Assembly: GCA_000827265.1 (NCBI GenBank) | Contig: KN834772.1 | Coordinates: 299,526-363,525, forward strand | DNA length: 64,000 bases | Source: Collybiopsis luxurians FD-317 M1 | Lineage: Eukaryota > Basidiomycota > Agaricomycetes > Agaricales > Omphalotaceae | Direction of reading: 5' to 3' | Part shown: one piece after another, positions 45,886-58,630 of the stretch | How positions within the stretch are numbered: position 1 is the stretch's first letter | Layout of the letters: every line of letters begins with the position of its first letter | Translations under genes and position numbers: made by a program | Notes under the pieces: generated by a model | Seen by the model: only the letters and a program-made list of their open reading frames with translations | What the model was told of the DNA's origin: nothing | Database searches by the model: none

Positions 45886-48800
45886 ATGTGCCACGGAAAT
45901 CTTGCTCAAGCATCGGCTAATTTCATCAATGCTCAGCTCTCCGCCCTCTGGGAGAACTCGAAGGCTTGTAACGACAAGGAACCTCACAAGAAGGAGTCCA
46001 AGGACATCGTTACGAAGCATGGAACCGCTTTCCGAGAGTTCTACGAAGAGAGTGGATCTGCTTCTTTGCACGCCATCTTCCAAATTCCGCATCTTGAATT
46101 TCTTTGTAACCATGAGCTTGTGCTCTTTCTGAGAGTCGAGAATGGTCAATACAAGGCAGAAAAGTAGGAAAATCTTTCGATACCTATAACCTCGCACCTC
46201 ACCTTTTGTCTAGATCCCGTTATGGTCTCAAGAACACTACCTTGGCAGTACGCCTCTCTTACCACTTCCAAGATCTTTCTGCCTCTCTGGGTGGCAAACA
46301 CTGCGACATTAGTATACTCTCATTTAATTCCTCTTGTCCGTATTTTATCGAATTTATCTGCCGTTGCTCATCCTAACAATTTTTCCATTAGCTGCTACAC
46401 TTATTGCCGAGTCATCTGTCCTTAATCATGGCCAGAGCCATGATTTTGATGCGCTTTCCTTGCTCTTGAAGAATCATTACATCCCCACACTCATAGACGC
46501 CGGCCATCTCAACCTCTTGGTTTTGCCTCCGTCCTACACAGGCAAGAAAGAGATCGACCATGGTGTTATCGCCAGCCGCATTCTACCTAGATCCCTTCTT
46601 TTCGGTACTCAGGTCGCCAAGTTGAACGAGATCCTCAATCATCATTGGCTCGCTGCGATCAGGTACCACGATGCTCACAAGGAAGTAGTATCTACTGAGT
46701 TGCGGGACACTTATCTGTCTCAATATAAGGCGACATGGCTTGACGGCGATCTGTGGGCAATTTACCAGTTCAGCCCACTCAGGCTTCAAGTACTCTGCTC
46801 GACAGAGGTCATCATGCACTTCAAAGCTGACATCCGAGTGTACCGCGACGATGCGGAAAAGTACGTATTTTCTCTTCTACTACTTTGATCAGCGTCTCAT
46901 TTGGATTCCAGAGAACTCCACTCCGTTCTGAAAGATTGGGAAATCGCCGTCATTTTCCGAGTTGTCAATAAGGATGGTCATGTCGTGCTTGATCAATTCC
47001 ATCCTCCTCGCATCGCTTCACATTCATGCAGTTTACCATGCCAACCGCTTGAGGGAAACTTGGATGAAGTGTTTCGAAGGGAATTCAAGTTGTCTATACT
47101 GCATACCTACGTCGAACTGATCTTCCAGTATGGCCATTATCAACTCTATCCCGATTTCCACGAGCCGTCAGATCCCGAAAGGAAACGCGAGGGTCAAGAA
47201 GGACGTGACGTAGGCGAAAAACCCAGTCCACGTTCCGAGCCTCTTCCCGATCCCGGGCACGCCGCCGGTACAGTCTATCCGGGAAGGAAAGACACAAAAT
47301 TTGCTATCGAATGGGAACTCCTCTGGAAGAAGTTTGTCGAAGAGACGGAGACGTCACTCCGCGGCTTTCATCAACTTATATCAGTCACTCAAGGCGGTAT
47401 CAATGCTCATCTCCTTGCCTTGTGGAGAAAGGCCAAACACATTGGAGCAAAGCACTTGGAGACCGACAAGCGCCTTCTAATCCTGACCCACTTCGACTCC
47501 AAGAAATATACTGGTGGAAGTGCTCACCTCCCACATTTCTCCTGCGAGCTCGGTGCTCCACAGGTCGAGCTTGTTATCAAGAACGGTAGCAAGAGCGTTA
47601 TTGTATATTTCTTCATTCAGAATATTTCATTTGAGCTTTCCAACAAGTGGGTAACTGGAAACTTATGCTTCATTCCCTGCTGACTCTATCCTCTTTTGTT
47701 GTAGAGTTCATCAGTTTAAAGATTGGGTCCTCGCTTTTCAATTCGACTTAAAGCTCGTTCCTGTAAAAGTCACTGGATCTACTGGGGTGGAGGGACATCG
47801 TCAGCTCATTCTTGACCCGACTACTGCCGTTCTCCTCCATCATCGCTCTAGCTTTGGCAGTTTGGTAGAGATGAAAGAGACCGACATTATCCGTTCATTG
47901 TACGGATCTCTTTCTACAAATTTCATTCAGCGTTATATCAAGGCTTTCGTGGACGCCGAGCAACACATCTTGTACACCATTCCTATCTTCGGTCACGAGC
48001 ATCATGAGCATGGCGTCTCTGAAATTGCCTTCTCCATCGTACCCTTCTCAGTCTCCTTCTTCGGAGGTCGTATCTTCCAAGGTCTCTGGGGTAAATCCTA
48101 CCACATTGTTGAACGCAATATGATTGTCTTCTACAGTGTCAGTGGAGGTGATCGTATACCCGAGAAACCATTAGTTCCTGGTCCCTTCGGTCGTCCATCT
48201 CCGCATACCCCGCACGGAACTCTCTTGCTCTCTCGTGAGCGATTCTTGGAAACCTTCATCATCAAGCCTCTGGCCGAGATCAACGCTCGCACCACTGTTT
48301 TGTGCACCTTCAGTGGAAGAGGCGTTGACAGAAAGAGGTGGGAAATCGTCTTGGGAACTTGGGGTCCGCAGCGTTTGTCCGATGATTGTCAGTGGGAGCG
48401 GAAAGAGCACTCCGCTGATCGTCTCAATTATGAGTGGGAGAATATTGAGATGTGGCAGTACTACGCTCATGGAAAGGGTATAGCTGAAGGATCATATACC
48501 ATTACTGGTGCGTATCTTCCTGTTTCTTATAATCTTATGTTGACTGGTAATTTTTGCCAGTGAAAACCCTTAACAAACTGTCCATTCCTACGGGTGACCA
48601 CTCGGGACCACTCGTGATCCAACTAAAAGGTGAAAGTACTCTTTCGCTGAAGTACGAATTCCATCCCCAAAAGCATTGGTCCGGTGGACTTAAGGCAACC
48701 TGGGAAACACCTATCGAGCTGGTTTCCGATTCTGGGAGCGGTCTTTCTATCAAATACGACAAACAAATCAAGGCTGACGTCCAAAAAACCCAAGATGATC

Positions 48801-51371
48801 ACACCGAAAAAGCGTTTGATGTGGGCAGACTTGCTCTGGAAAGTCTGCATGACCCATTCAAAACGGTCTTTGCCTCGTCAATCAGCAACTTTGGGGAAAT
48901 TTTCAAAGGACTCAACAGCAGCTTTAGTGGCATTTACAAGGGTCTCCGTCTTCCACACACCGATTTCGTTCTTGCCAACCCTGCATTCACTGCCAACGGT
49001 GACCTCCTCCTGCAAATCCTTGTCAAAACTGTCGAAAGGCCAGTGGGGCATCCTCCTTCGGGTATGTGCTGAAAACACTCTTGATTACATGTCTTCATTC
49101 ATTTTTTCCACGCAGGTTTCCCATTGCCTGAGCCTCCAAGTCCTCAGCGGAGCGTGATTCAGTATCTCAACACGCCTATACCGGCTTTTGGAAGTCTACC
49201 ATCACTCCAAGCTGCCCCCGAATACAATTTCAATTCTGACGTAGAGAAACTGAAAGAAGCTCTGAAGAGTTCTGGGACAAATGAGGAATTGTGTGAGTGC
49301 TGTTGCTGCCTTTCTTGCCTTTGTTGTATTTCCTGAGTCCTCGCTTTCCATTACATATTTTATTCACTATTTATTTACTATGTCCACATTTTACGTAACA
49401 TCAATGGTTCCTACGAATACAACTGACGAATTTATGTTTATTATTAAAGTGATCCAAACCCTCACCCCGCTCTCGGCGATGCATCTGGCCATCCTCACCT
49501 CCAGATATCGCGCATCTACTGGAAAAGACTTGTTGACCGCCATTGAGTCGATATCAGGTCGATGGATCAGGTGGGTGATGAAATCACTTTCTTAAATACT
49601 GATTAACTCACCTCGTTCCTTCTCGATTGCAGAAACCTCATGAGCAGTTCACGGCAGAAGTGGGTATCACCAGTTCCTTCTATATACTGTTCCGTCCTTT
49701 TGATGATCGCTCCATTGACCTATAACTGTTGCTTTTAGAGACGTCCTCGCTGCTCTCGTACGCGGACCTATTTCATACGATATTAAGATACTACACGAAG
49801 CATTGAGTAGTGCAGGGTGCGTTCTACGTTCTCGATACCCTTCGTTTACTGACATTTTCATTTTCTTCTCCGCTCCGCTCCATCGACCATTGTCAATACT
49901 AATTGTGTCAACGTCCTCGCAAACTCGATCAACAAACCTCTTTCTAAAACTCGTGCCAAAAGCTCTGACGAGTCCGTCCTAGCCGAACTCCTTGCGGATC
50001 GCTCCCCGTCCGACCTGCATCATCTCGGTCAGGCCTATAAATCATTCTATGGAAAGACTCTAGAGGAAGCAGTGAAGATTGATTTAAGCGGGAAGCTTCA
50101 GATACGTGAGTGAGATCCCATTCTGCCTCCCGACGGAGGTGGCGGATGAAAACCTTTTCTAATGTCGACCTATAGTCTACACCATGATACTCTCCTCCAA
50201 ACGCACTCCGGATGACACAACCGTCGACAAAGCGCTTGTCGAGGCTGATGTTAAGGCGCTGTATGAAGCTGGGGAGAAGAAGGTTGGAACCAATGAGGTG
50301 AGTAGGTTCTGCAGATGTAGATCTTTCCCTGCTTCTTGAGTGGGATCAAGAAGCGATCGCCCATCGAGCTCTCCCAACAGAGCTTCAATCGTCACTTGCT
50401 GAGGACTGTGATTTTTTGACCTCCGCTCTGCATCCCACTTTCAGATTTCGTTTTACTAATGCTTGTTGCCACTTTGCTCTACAGACTGCTTTCTGCAACA
50501 TTATCATCAGCCGTTCCAGGCCTCATTTGACTGCACTGTGAGTACTCTTGTTGTGACACTTGATAAATCTGTTCACTGAATGAAAAATGTCGCAGGTGGG
50601 ATGCGTACGTACACCAGCACGGGAAGACACTTTCGAACCTTATCAAGAGTGAATTGTGAGTCCTAAACTTGCATCCATTGTCCCATTCACTTGTGTTGTA
50701 AACTGACATTTACTTCTAGCCCCGACAAAATGAGAACCACTCTCTTATACATTGTCAATGCTGCAAACCCGAAACGAATCAACGAAGGAGCCGGTGTATG
50801 GAGAGATGTTAAGCTTTTGGAGGATACAATGATGAATCCACTGGGGACCAGTGATGATATGCTCGTCAGAAGGTGAGAGCTGAATTATTTGCGGTTCTCT
50901 CAATCCTGGATATTGAGGCATTCACTTTACAGACTCATCCGTTTGCATTGGGACCAATCCCACTTTGCTTTGGTCAATCAGGCGTTCGAGAGGAAGTACA
51001 AGCAGAGTCTCGAGTCACGCGTCGAGGGAGAGACAAGCGGGTATTATCAGAAGGCGGTTGTCGGACTAGTCAAGGGAGCCACTCGTGTTCCCCCTACCTC
51101 TGGACCAAGTTCGACTTCTGGAAAAGAATCATCCAAAGTAGCACCCGTTCCCGCTGCGGCAACTGTTCCACCGTCTACCCCGAAAAGCGGAGTTGCTGTA
51201 GGAAGTAACGGCAAGGGGCATGAGGAATCTGCTACACCCAAATCGAATGGTCATTCAAGCCCCAAAGACGACAAGAAGGCCAAGAAATCAACGAATGGTA
51301 AGGCTCAGTCGGGCGCCGCTGGGGACGATGGCAAAGACGCTGGCGAGCTGAAGGTGGAGATAGTATACTGA
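45886..51371 (+). CDS. giant annexin-repeat protein with a duplicated N-terminal region
   Basis: About 16 exons encode roughly 1,400 residues. The C-terminal third carries four annexin repeats. Visible landmarks: 'LKEALKSSGTNEEL...DLLTAIESISG' (49230-49560), 'DIKILHEALSSAG...GKTLEEAVKIDLSGKL' (49760-50105), 'DVKALYEAGEKKVGTNE...GKTLSNLIKSEF' (50250-50655) and 'LLEDTMMNPLGTSDDMLVRRLI' (50810-50960). Annexins bind acidic membranes, usually with Ca2+. The tail is Ser/Pro/Lys-rich. The N-terminal thousand residues (45886-49060) match no family I know. They appear to contain two related halves, with 'FINAQLSALWENSK' (45920) resembling 'GINAHLLALWRKAK' (47395), each followed by a long beta-rich stretch. 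There is no signal peptide, so it is cytosolic. An unrecognised fusion partner, not an artefact, is favoured because the splice phases agree throughout. Confidence 0.75.
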
Positions 51372-52178
51372 TCCGCCTCGCCAGACACCAGGAGCGACCG
51401 TCGATCGGGATTTTTGAAGCATTTTATCTTGGGTTCTGGGAAGGACAGTTAGGTATCTATATCGACTTTAGTAATTTGAGTCTTATGGTATATATGTATA
51501 ATCATCCGACCGTCTACACTTTCTCGTTATACTCTGCTTGTCGTATATATCACACTCTTTTTTGTTTATTTTTTGATTTGTAAATATACTCACCTTCATT
51601 GCCGATACAATTTAACAGACTGACATGACGAGTCCGAAGATAGTGGAAGTAACGAAGGCCGAAGAGCCGGAGTTGTGATTAACAACAGCAAGCATATGTA
51701 GCAAGTTCAGACTCATAGGGAGAGAATGGCATATCCGATCTGACGTCCACGGTCCATGTATAACACTGAAACTGCGTCCGCTACTCAAAATAGTAATGAG
51801 CAGAAAAATATCATCAGCGACTTTAGCTTTCGTAATCTCAGATTTTGCTGAATTCGTCGGCGCCAGTGGATGCTCGATTCACTTGAACAGAGGGAAAGCA
51901 GAAATCGATGGTGATGGTAGAGAGCGAAGGGATACGCGTTTCCCACGGACCTCCGTTGAAACGTCGAAAAGGAACCAGATATGTCACTGACGGTATATTG
52001 ATCAAAGTAACACTATATATCCCAAAGGAACTGCTGTCAATTTTTGTGATGCAAAGTCGTTTCTTAGAGACAACCTTGTCTTGACCTTGTCATTGAATAA
52101 GATGAAGGATCAATATCGTTCAATATATCTCATACTTAACACTGAACGCCAAAACTCGTAGCTTGACCGCCAGCGGCC
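51372..52178. other. intergenic, nothing recognised
   Basis: Spacer between the annexin gene and S53 copy 2. No repeat or exon seen. Confidence 0.4.
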
Positions 52179-55089
52179 ATGTTTTTCCCTCTGGTTTTCC
52201 TTGCTCTGGGACCCATAGCATTCGAGAATGGTGTCGCAGCTTCTTCGTCCATCATTCATTCAGACCATGTCGTACACGAAATACGTGCCTTGGAACCTTT
52301 CGATTGGTCTATCTCTCACCAACCCAGGGCGCACAAACGGCTCCCCTTGCGCATCGGCTTATCTCAACGGAACGTTGAAAATCTAGAGTCCATGCTTATG
52401 GCCGTATCGCATCCAGATTCGCCGAATTATGGGAAGCACTGGACCCCGCAACAGGTGATGGACACATTTGCACCCTCGGAAGAGAGCGCTCAGAATGTCA
52501 TTGCTTGGCTCAAAGATGCGGGGTTTTCGCCAGAGAAAATTAGAATATCTGCGAACAAGGGATGGATCCAGGTCGATACAACTGTTGCGGAGGCGGAGGA
52601 CCTTTTAAAAACGGAATATCACGTTTACACGCATCGTGAGTCTAGAGAAGAACAAATAGGTGGGTGTTAACCAACTAGGATGCATATGATATCTACTGAC
52701 ACCTCTACACATAGCCTGTCATAATTACTCTGTCCCCGCTGCAATTCAAGAACATGTTGAATTGATCAGACCTACCGTCCACTTCACTCATCGGCCCTCG
52801 CTAAAATCAGAGGCTAAATTCAAGAGAGCGGGTATTCTTGGAAAGCCTTCACCTGGTACTGGACCTATAACGAGCTCAATCGACACCCTTCCGGTTCCTC
52901 CCGGTCTAATCGAGTGCGCTCAAATGATGACGCCGGGTTGCTTGAGAGCGCTGTACAATGTACCCCAGTTCAACCCCTTAGCTATGGACAAGAATTCGTA
53001 TGGCATAGGTAGGAAAAGCTTCTTGACTTTCAGTCCATATCGACATTTTTTTGCCGCTCCGTAGTCGAGTTTACGCCTCAAGCATTTCTTGCTGACGATC
53101 TGGATCTGTTTTTTTCGTAAGCACCAAACCAACCGCTTTGCTTGAGCATCTTTTCTCAAGTTTATTTCTCTCAGGACCTTTTCTCCGAATGTCGTTGGCG
53201 CCCGACCGCAAATTGTCCTTGTTGATGGAGGTTAGTGGATAACCGCATTACGAAGAGCCGAAATACTGAACGAACCACGTCGGTGCGCTAACAGCCGTCG
53301 TGCAGAATACGAGCCAAGGCTCTGATTTCAATGGCGAAAGTGACCTTGATTTGGAGTATGCAATGGCTTTGACGTATCCCCAGAATGTGACCTTGCTGCA
53401 GACTGGTGATCTCGTAGAAGGTAAGATTTTCGATTGCCTTTTTGCATGTATACTCAGCCGAACCCAATTGTATTTCAGGTGCTGGATTCGATAACTGGTT
53501 GGACGCTGTGGATGGTTCATTTTGCACCTTTGACGGTGGCGATGATCCCTTTCAAGTCAGTGCTTTGTTAAAACATCTCGTTCATTCTTTTTACCGACAA
53601 AGTGTAGGATGGCATTTATCCTGATACCTTACCCGGTGGATTCGATGGTGAGCCCTGATTTTATCCCTACATCTCTGGTTTGTACTTATAATGAATGTAG
53701 GACCAGAATCTTGTGGAATTGTTGCGCCGCCGCTGGTAGTCTCTGTTTCCTACGGCGAGCAAGAATGGCAGATCACATCCTCTTCGGCAACGCGTCAATG
53801 TAACGAGTATGGCAAGCTGGGACTGATGGGGACCACCATTCTGTATAGTTCTGGGGACAACGGAGTAGCGGGGCTCGGAGGACAGTGCTTGGACTCGTCA
53901 GGTATGATTACGGGTCTAGGTGTTCTTGTTTTGTGACCAACTATACCCTCTAGCCCGACCTGTTTCATCCGGTGGCACCAGGTTCAATCCCCAGTTCCCA
54001 GTAAGTTGACAGTCTCAATAATATTCATTTTGCAGTAGCATACCTTTATAGGCCTCTTGTCCGTTCGTCACTTCGGTCGGCGCGACACAAATGAATCCAA
54101 ACTCAACCATTGTTGATCCTGAAGCTGCATGTGAAACGCATATATTCTCCGGCGGAGGGTTCTCAGACATCTTTTCGTTAGTATACCCCTCTTCGTACTA
54201 AGTATGCTCGTCCCGCGTGGCTGACTCTACTTTACACCACAGGATGCCTGACTATCAAAAGTCAGCTGTATCCTCGTACTTGACGAACGATCCACCACCG
54301 TACACTTCCTCTCAGTTCAATACTTCTGGTGTACGTCCTCCTTTCGATGCAATCTTTCCCTACCCTATACCTGAATGGCCAGTCTCGTGCGTATCCAGAT
54401 CTATCAGCAAATGGGTGAGTTGGTGCTGAAATACCCCTGGTTCTCGATCTTCATTGCTGATCGATCGTGTAGTGCCAACTACGTTGCCGGTTAGTCCTTC
54501 TTTGGCCTAGGTAGAGAATTGCCAAGTATCTCATTGCCGGACTCACATAGGAGTCAATGGTCAACTGATGCTCGAATTTGGGACATCTGCTGCCACGCCC
54601 GTCGTAGGATCGTTCATAACCATGATAAATGACGCGCGCCTGGCGGCTGGTAAAGGACCTGTTGGATTCATCAATCCTGCTGTGCGTAACAACATTGGCG
54701 CCTCAATTGCATTCATAACCAAATCCTGCCATGTCTTAGATTTACTCGGATGCTTTCAAAGATGGTTTCAATGATATAACAGAAGGATCAAATCCAGGAT
54801 GTAGTGCGTATCTGTCCTGATTGTGTCGAAAACTTCGAGGGTTTTAGTGCTGAGTCTCTACTTAATAGATACGGTGGGCTTTATTGCGTAGGTACTTGCT
54901 ATGGTTCAAGGTGAAGTTTCTTACCTATTGTGCGGTGTATCCTAGGACGGACGGTTGGGATCCTGTTACTGGTATGTCCAAGGCTGCCAAGTTATCAGTG
55001 GTTCGGCCTCTGACACATTCAACGATGGTACAGGGGTAGGAACACCAAATGTTTCCAAATTGATTTCGCTCTTCCTGGCTCTTCCTTGA
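52179..55089 (+). CDS. secreted S53 sedolisin (tripeptidyl-peptidase-type), copy 2
   Basis: A paralogue of copy 1 with the same exon plan. The ATG at 52179 starts the signal peptide (MFFPLVFLALGPIAFENGVAA), then the activation domain ('YGKHWTPQQVMDTFAPSEES'). The catalytic elements are present: Glu/Asp in 'GESDLDLEYAM' (about 53334-53365), Asp in 'YSSGDNGVAG' (about 53847-53875), Ser in 'FGTSAATPVVGSF' (about 54575-54615), and the C-terminal 'TDGWDPVTGVGTPN' region (54945-55050). The stop is TGA at 55087-55089. Differences from copy 1 are spread over the whole protein. The triad is conserved, so both are probably active and may differ in substrate choice. Confidence 0.88.
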
Positions 55090-55702
55090 ATAATGACCTT
55101 TTTGCAAGCATCGACCCGGAATTTTTTGTTTGTAGATTGCTACGTCAGAAAGTTAGTAACTCCTGCTTTTACAAAATATACTGTATTGGTGTCACTTGGT
55201 GAATTTTCACACTCTGAAAGTTCAAAGTACTATGAGTGGAGTAGAATGGACAAATATAAGTAGCAGTTTTGTCTATACTCAATACTATGCTGGAACTCCC
55301 TCAAAAAGAAAGTACCATTGAAGTACCGTGAGTCAGAAATTGACTTTCAGATCTCTCACTGGTATGACTGAGACAGAACATTAGGGAACTACTATATGCT
55401 TTATAAGTTATAGATTTAATTGTAATTACTGTAGAGCTTCAAAGGTCTTTCCTGTACAGTGTAGACCAATGGTAACTTAGAAATTTCCTACTTTTTGACT
55501 TCATTATCAATAGTTATTTATCATTACTAGTCCAAACACTCAGAAGCACAAGTGCTGCAGCCTGCGCTTCTATGAGCTCAATGGCGGGATGACAGCTGAT
55601 GTAGGTTGGTACTACTACTAAGCAGTAGCTGCACCTATCAATTTGAAGGCCAAACAGACTTACTTTGTAACTGCATGCAAGAGGTTGTAAGTTCAACAAG
55701 TT
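55090..55702. other. intergenic
   Basis: AT-rich. No gene recognised; the MITE at 55705 follows. Confidence 0.4.
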
Positions 55703-55704
55703 TA

Positions 55705-55931
55705 AGATAGAGTTGACCCGCAACCACCCATATTACATGACGCACCAGAAAATACAAAAAATGTATCAACAAATCATCCGTTCCGAAAATAAAAAACTGC
55801 ATCAGAGGAATCCCTGTTCGCAGAGTTCCTCTGAGGCGGTGTTTGGATTTCCATTGCCACAAATTTCTGATACATTTTTAAGAATTTTTGGTATGTCATG
55901 TGATGTATCTGGTTGCGGGTCAACTCTATCT
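55705..55931. mobile_element. 227 bp MITE with TA target duplication
   Basis: The ends are perfect inverted repeats for 22 bases (AGATAGAGTTGACCCGCAAC then CA on the left) and remain imperfectly complementary for about 65 bp. A TA dinucleotide flanks each end (55703-55704 and 55932-55933), as for Tc1/mariner-type transposons. The middle contains a short hairpin (CAGAGGAAT...GTTCCTCTG). There is no coding capacity, so it depends on a transposase elsewhere. Confidence 0.85.
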
Positions 55932-56092
55932 TAATAAATTCCGATCATGTTTGTTGACTTACTGGGCAATATCACTGGTAAACAAATTTCGGAAGTCAAG
56001 CCACCTGCATATATAAAGTTCTCATAAGGTCAGCTTCATTGAATTATTTGATTTGAGCTGTCAATCACATACGATAAGTACCATGTCTCCAT

Positions 56093-58037
56093 ATGCAGGG
56101 TCGGGGCTGTGCTTCGCAAGTAAAGACCAGTAAGTATAAAGCTGTTGAGCAAGCACATGACGCGTCCCAACTGTTTCATCTCCAGCGACTGAAAATGCAA
56201 CCTTCATCTGGCTCAGTTTCGACATTATCACTACAGGAAACGGGGTCTTCAGAATCAGCGGATTCTTTGTCCACTGGCACTGTTAACACCTTCGATGGTT
56301 TAGGCTCTCTGACAGGCAAAGCCATTCTCAGTTTCGGCAAGTTGACACTCAGAGGCGTCGAGCAACTAATCATATCTCGTCGACTTACCACCATTGCCAC
56401 AAACTTTCCGCATCATAACACTGATAATATTCTAGGATTGCATTCCATGTATGCGGACCTTCTAGAGTTGTCGAGGTGTGTCGTCTTCTTTAGGCTCAAA
56501 GCTCGTGACTAGAAAGTTTACAGGATTCATATATATCCTAAATCCACGCGAATTCGCGCCCTCCAGATATTAATGAGACAAATTGCTTGTCGATCAACAA
56601 CACAACTTGTCAAGGCTTTGTCGACTGCGCCAATGGTCGAGGTAAAGTTATTGCTGTCGGAAATCCTGTCCTGGTTCGATCCCATAAGGCTCGTCAAACA
56701 TCGTTTGCGGTGATTAAAGCATGATGCTTACTTTCACCAGAGCCCCTAGTGGCGTAGAAAATGAATATGAAAATGCGGTTCTTCCTACTTATCAAAATCA
56801 CCTCTCAAAATGGGAGGATCATTCACTAGATCCGATTATCGACTTTATACGGGATTTTGCCACTTACAGTGAACTCGGATGGTCAACTGTCCTCAGCTGT
56901 AATTTCCTTGACTTGCTTTTACATCTTTGTGTCGCGGATTTCCAGCATCCTGCAATTCTCTATTCCAAAACAAGATCCTTTACAAGATCTAGCATCTCTA
57001 CTACTTGCAACTCCTTGTTAATGGAAGCAATGGTGAATGAGTATGCTCGTAGGACAATTCAAGTGCATACACTGTGGGGCTTGTGGCCACATTGGCCTAT
57101 GCTTGGATTTGGTGATCCCATTCAGGGTCGATGCTCCCAGCGACGCGAGATGTGGAGCATGGTTGGAAAGAGGGAGATTCAATGGCGAATTAGTTCAATA
57201 TATGATACATTTGTGACGGAATGGTCTAAATCTGGTTTCTCAACAAGAGCAAGCACCACACTCACAGCTGTTCCTTTCCTTTATGACCTGATAATAGACC
57301 TACTGGAGTTCTCAGGGTGAGCATGCTCTCGAGATTTGTTTGATCGTCTCTAACGCAGGTTCCTTTCAGATCCTCTGAATTAGATGAAGAAACATGTTTT
57401 CGAGCTCTGAGGTCCATGCACAAATTATGGTCCCGCATTAGCAGCGTAGAAGTCAAATCTGGACTGCGAATGTATATTGACGATACTCCAAAAGATTACG
57501 CCCAAGATATCTTCACCCAACTTATCCGCAGACTTACTTTTCTGTTGTGCGTTTTCCAATTGTGGCATCTTTTTGAAGTCCTAATCCCAAAGTTTCAGAA
57601 ACTACAATTCAGAGTCGGAGCCATTTTTTCAACCCTGCCATCAGCATTGCCTTAGAGGAGGCTGCCCACTCAAAGTAGATGGTGTTATACACTTTCTACA
57701 CCGTTTATCCAAAGCTTCAAAGACCAATGAAATACTCCACTGTTATCTCGTTGGCGGGGATATCCTTCGATTGCTGGATGCAGCTGGGACACATTTATTC
57801 TCTTGTGGAGCCCTAAGCTCAGATGGAGCTGTCAATCCAGAGGATGAGGATACACCTGCCCATCTCCGTCACACCTACTATGGCCCTCGTTATCGGATAC
57901 TTGTGCTCTCTATGGCGTGGGAATCGCTCCAAGAAGACAAACCCAGGAGCAAGGCTAGCACTTCTTTGGAAACTACTATTTTCAATTCAGCGGCATGGAC
58001 ACTGATAAAAAAACACAAAACCTCTCTGGGAATCTGA
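56093..58037 (+). CDS. uncharacterised fungal protein, C-terminus possibly frameshifted
   Basis: Exons about 56093-56479, 56567-56709, 56740-57317, 57370-57555 and 57604-58037 join in consistent phase to about 570 residues, if one weak GTCGTC donor is accepted. The protein is mostly helical: a Ser-rich start, 'RLVKHRLR', 'LPTYQNHLSKWEDHSLDPIIDFIRDF', 'FLYDLIIDLLEFSG' and 'EILHCYLVGGDILRLLDAAG'. No domain was recognised. The frame ends at TGA 58035-58037 after an A7 run (58007-58013). In a shifted frame the sequence continues with a plausible acidic tail rich in D, E and W and stops at 58150-58152. The first ATG choice is uncertain; 56194 is an alternative. Confidence 0.5.
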
Positions 58038-58152
58038 ACTGGGCTACCCTCCGGAACAGCATGATGATTGGGCTGATGAATGGTTGCATCCTTCTGAAAA
58101 TCCGACGAGGCAGCAGGATCATCAAAGTGATGTATATTCATGGATCAAATAA

Positions 58153-58630
58153 TCAAATAACAAGCAATCAAGGTAGCCTTCACATTAACTTAAGCGCATA
58201 AGAGTTGTCAATGTAGAAGCTTATCTAAAACCCTATCGAATAGTAGCCGACCCAGGGATCTAATTGATCAGAAGTTATCTCCTGTAATCCAACTTTAACG
58301 CAGCATTCTTTTACTCTTTCTCGGTCTGGGTCTTCCTTGCGGATCAACCAATTTTTCGCTAATTTCAACTTTAAGATTTTAACTTAATTTTGCTTTCTTT
58401 TGCGGATTCCTTTGTAATATGTACAATGAACTAGACTCATGCCTTCTGCCTGTTCTTACCAGATTACTCGCACGGTCGGATGATTAAAAAAACCATGTAC
58501 TACTTGTTGAACTCAGATTTTCAACACATTTCTGGGCTATCCTTGTGTTGTATCCACCACTATAGATAATAAATTAGTAATTACTACAAGGTAGGCATAA
58601 ATTACAAAAAATTTGCTTACCTCAACCAAG
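58153..58630. other. AT-rich intergenic sequence
   Basis: No gene recognised. Confidence 0.4.
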
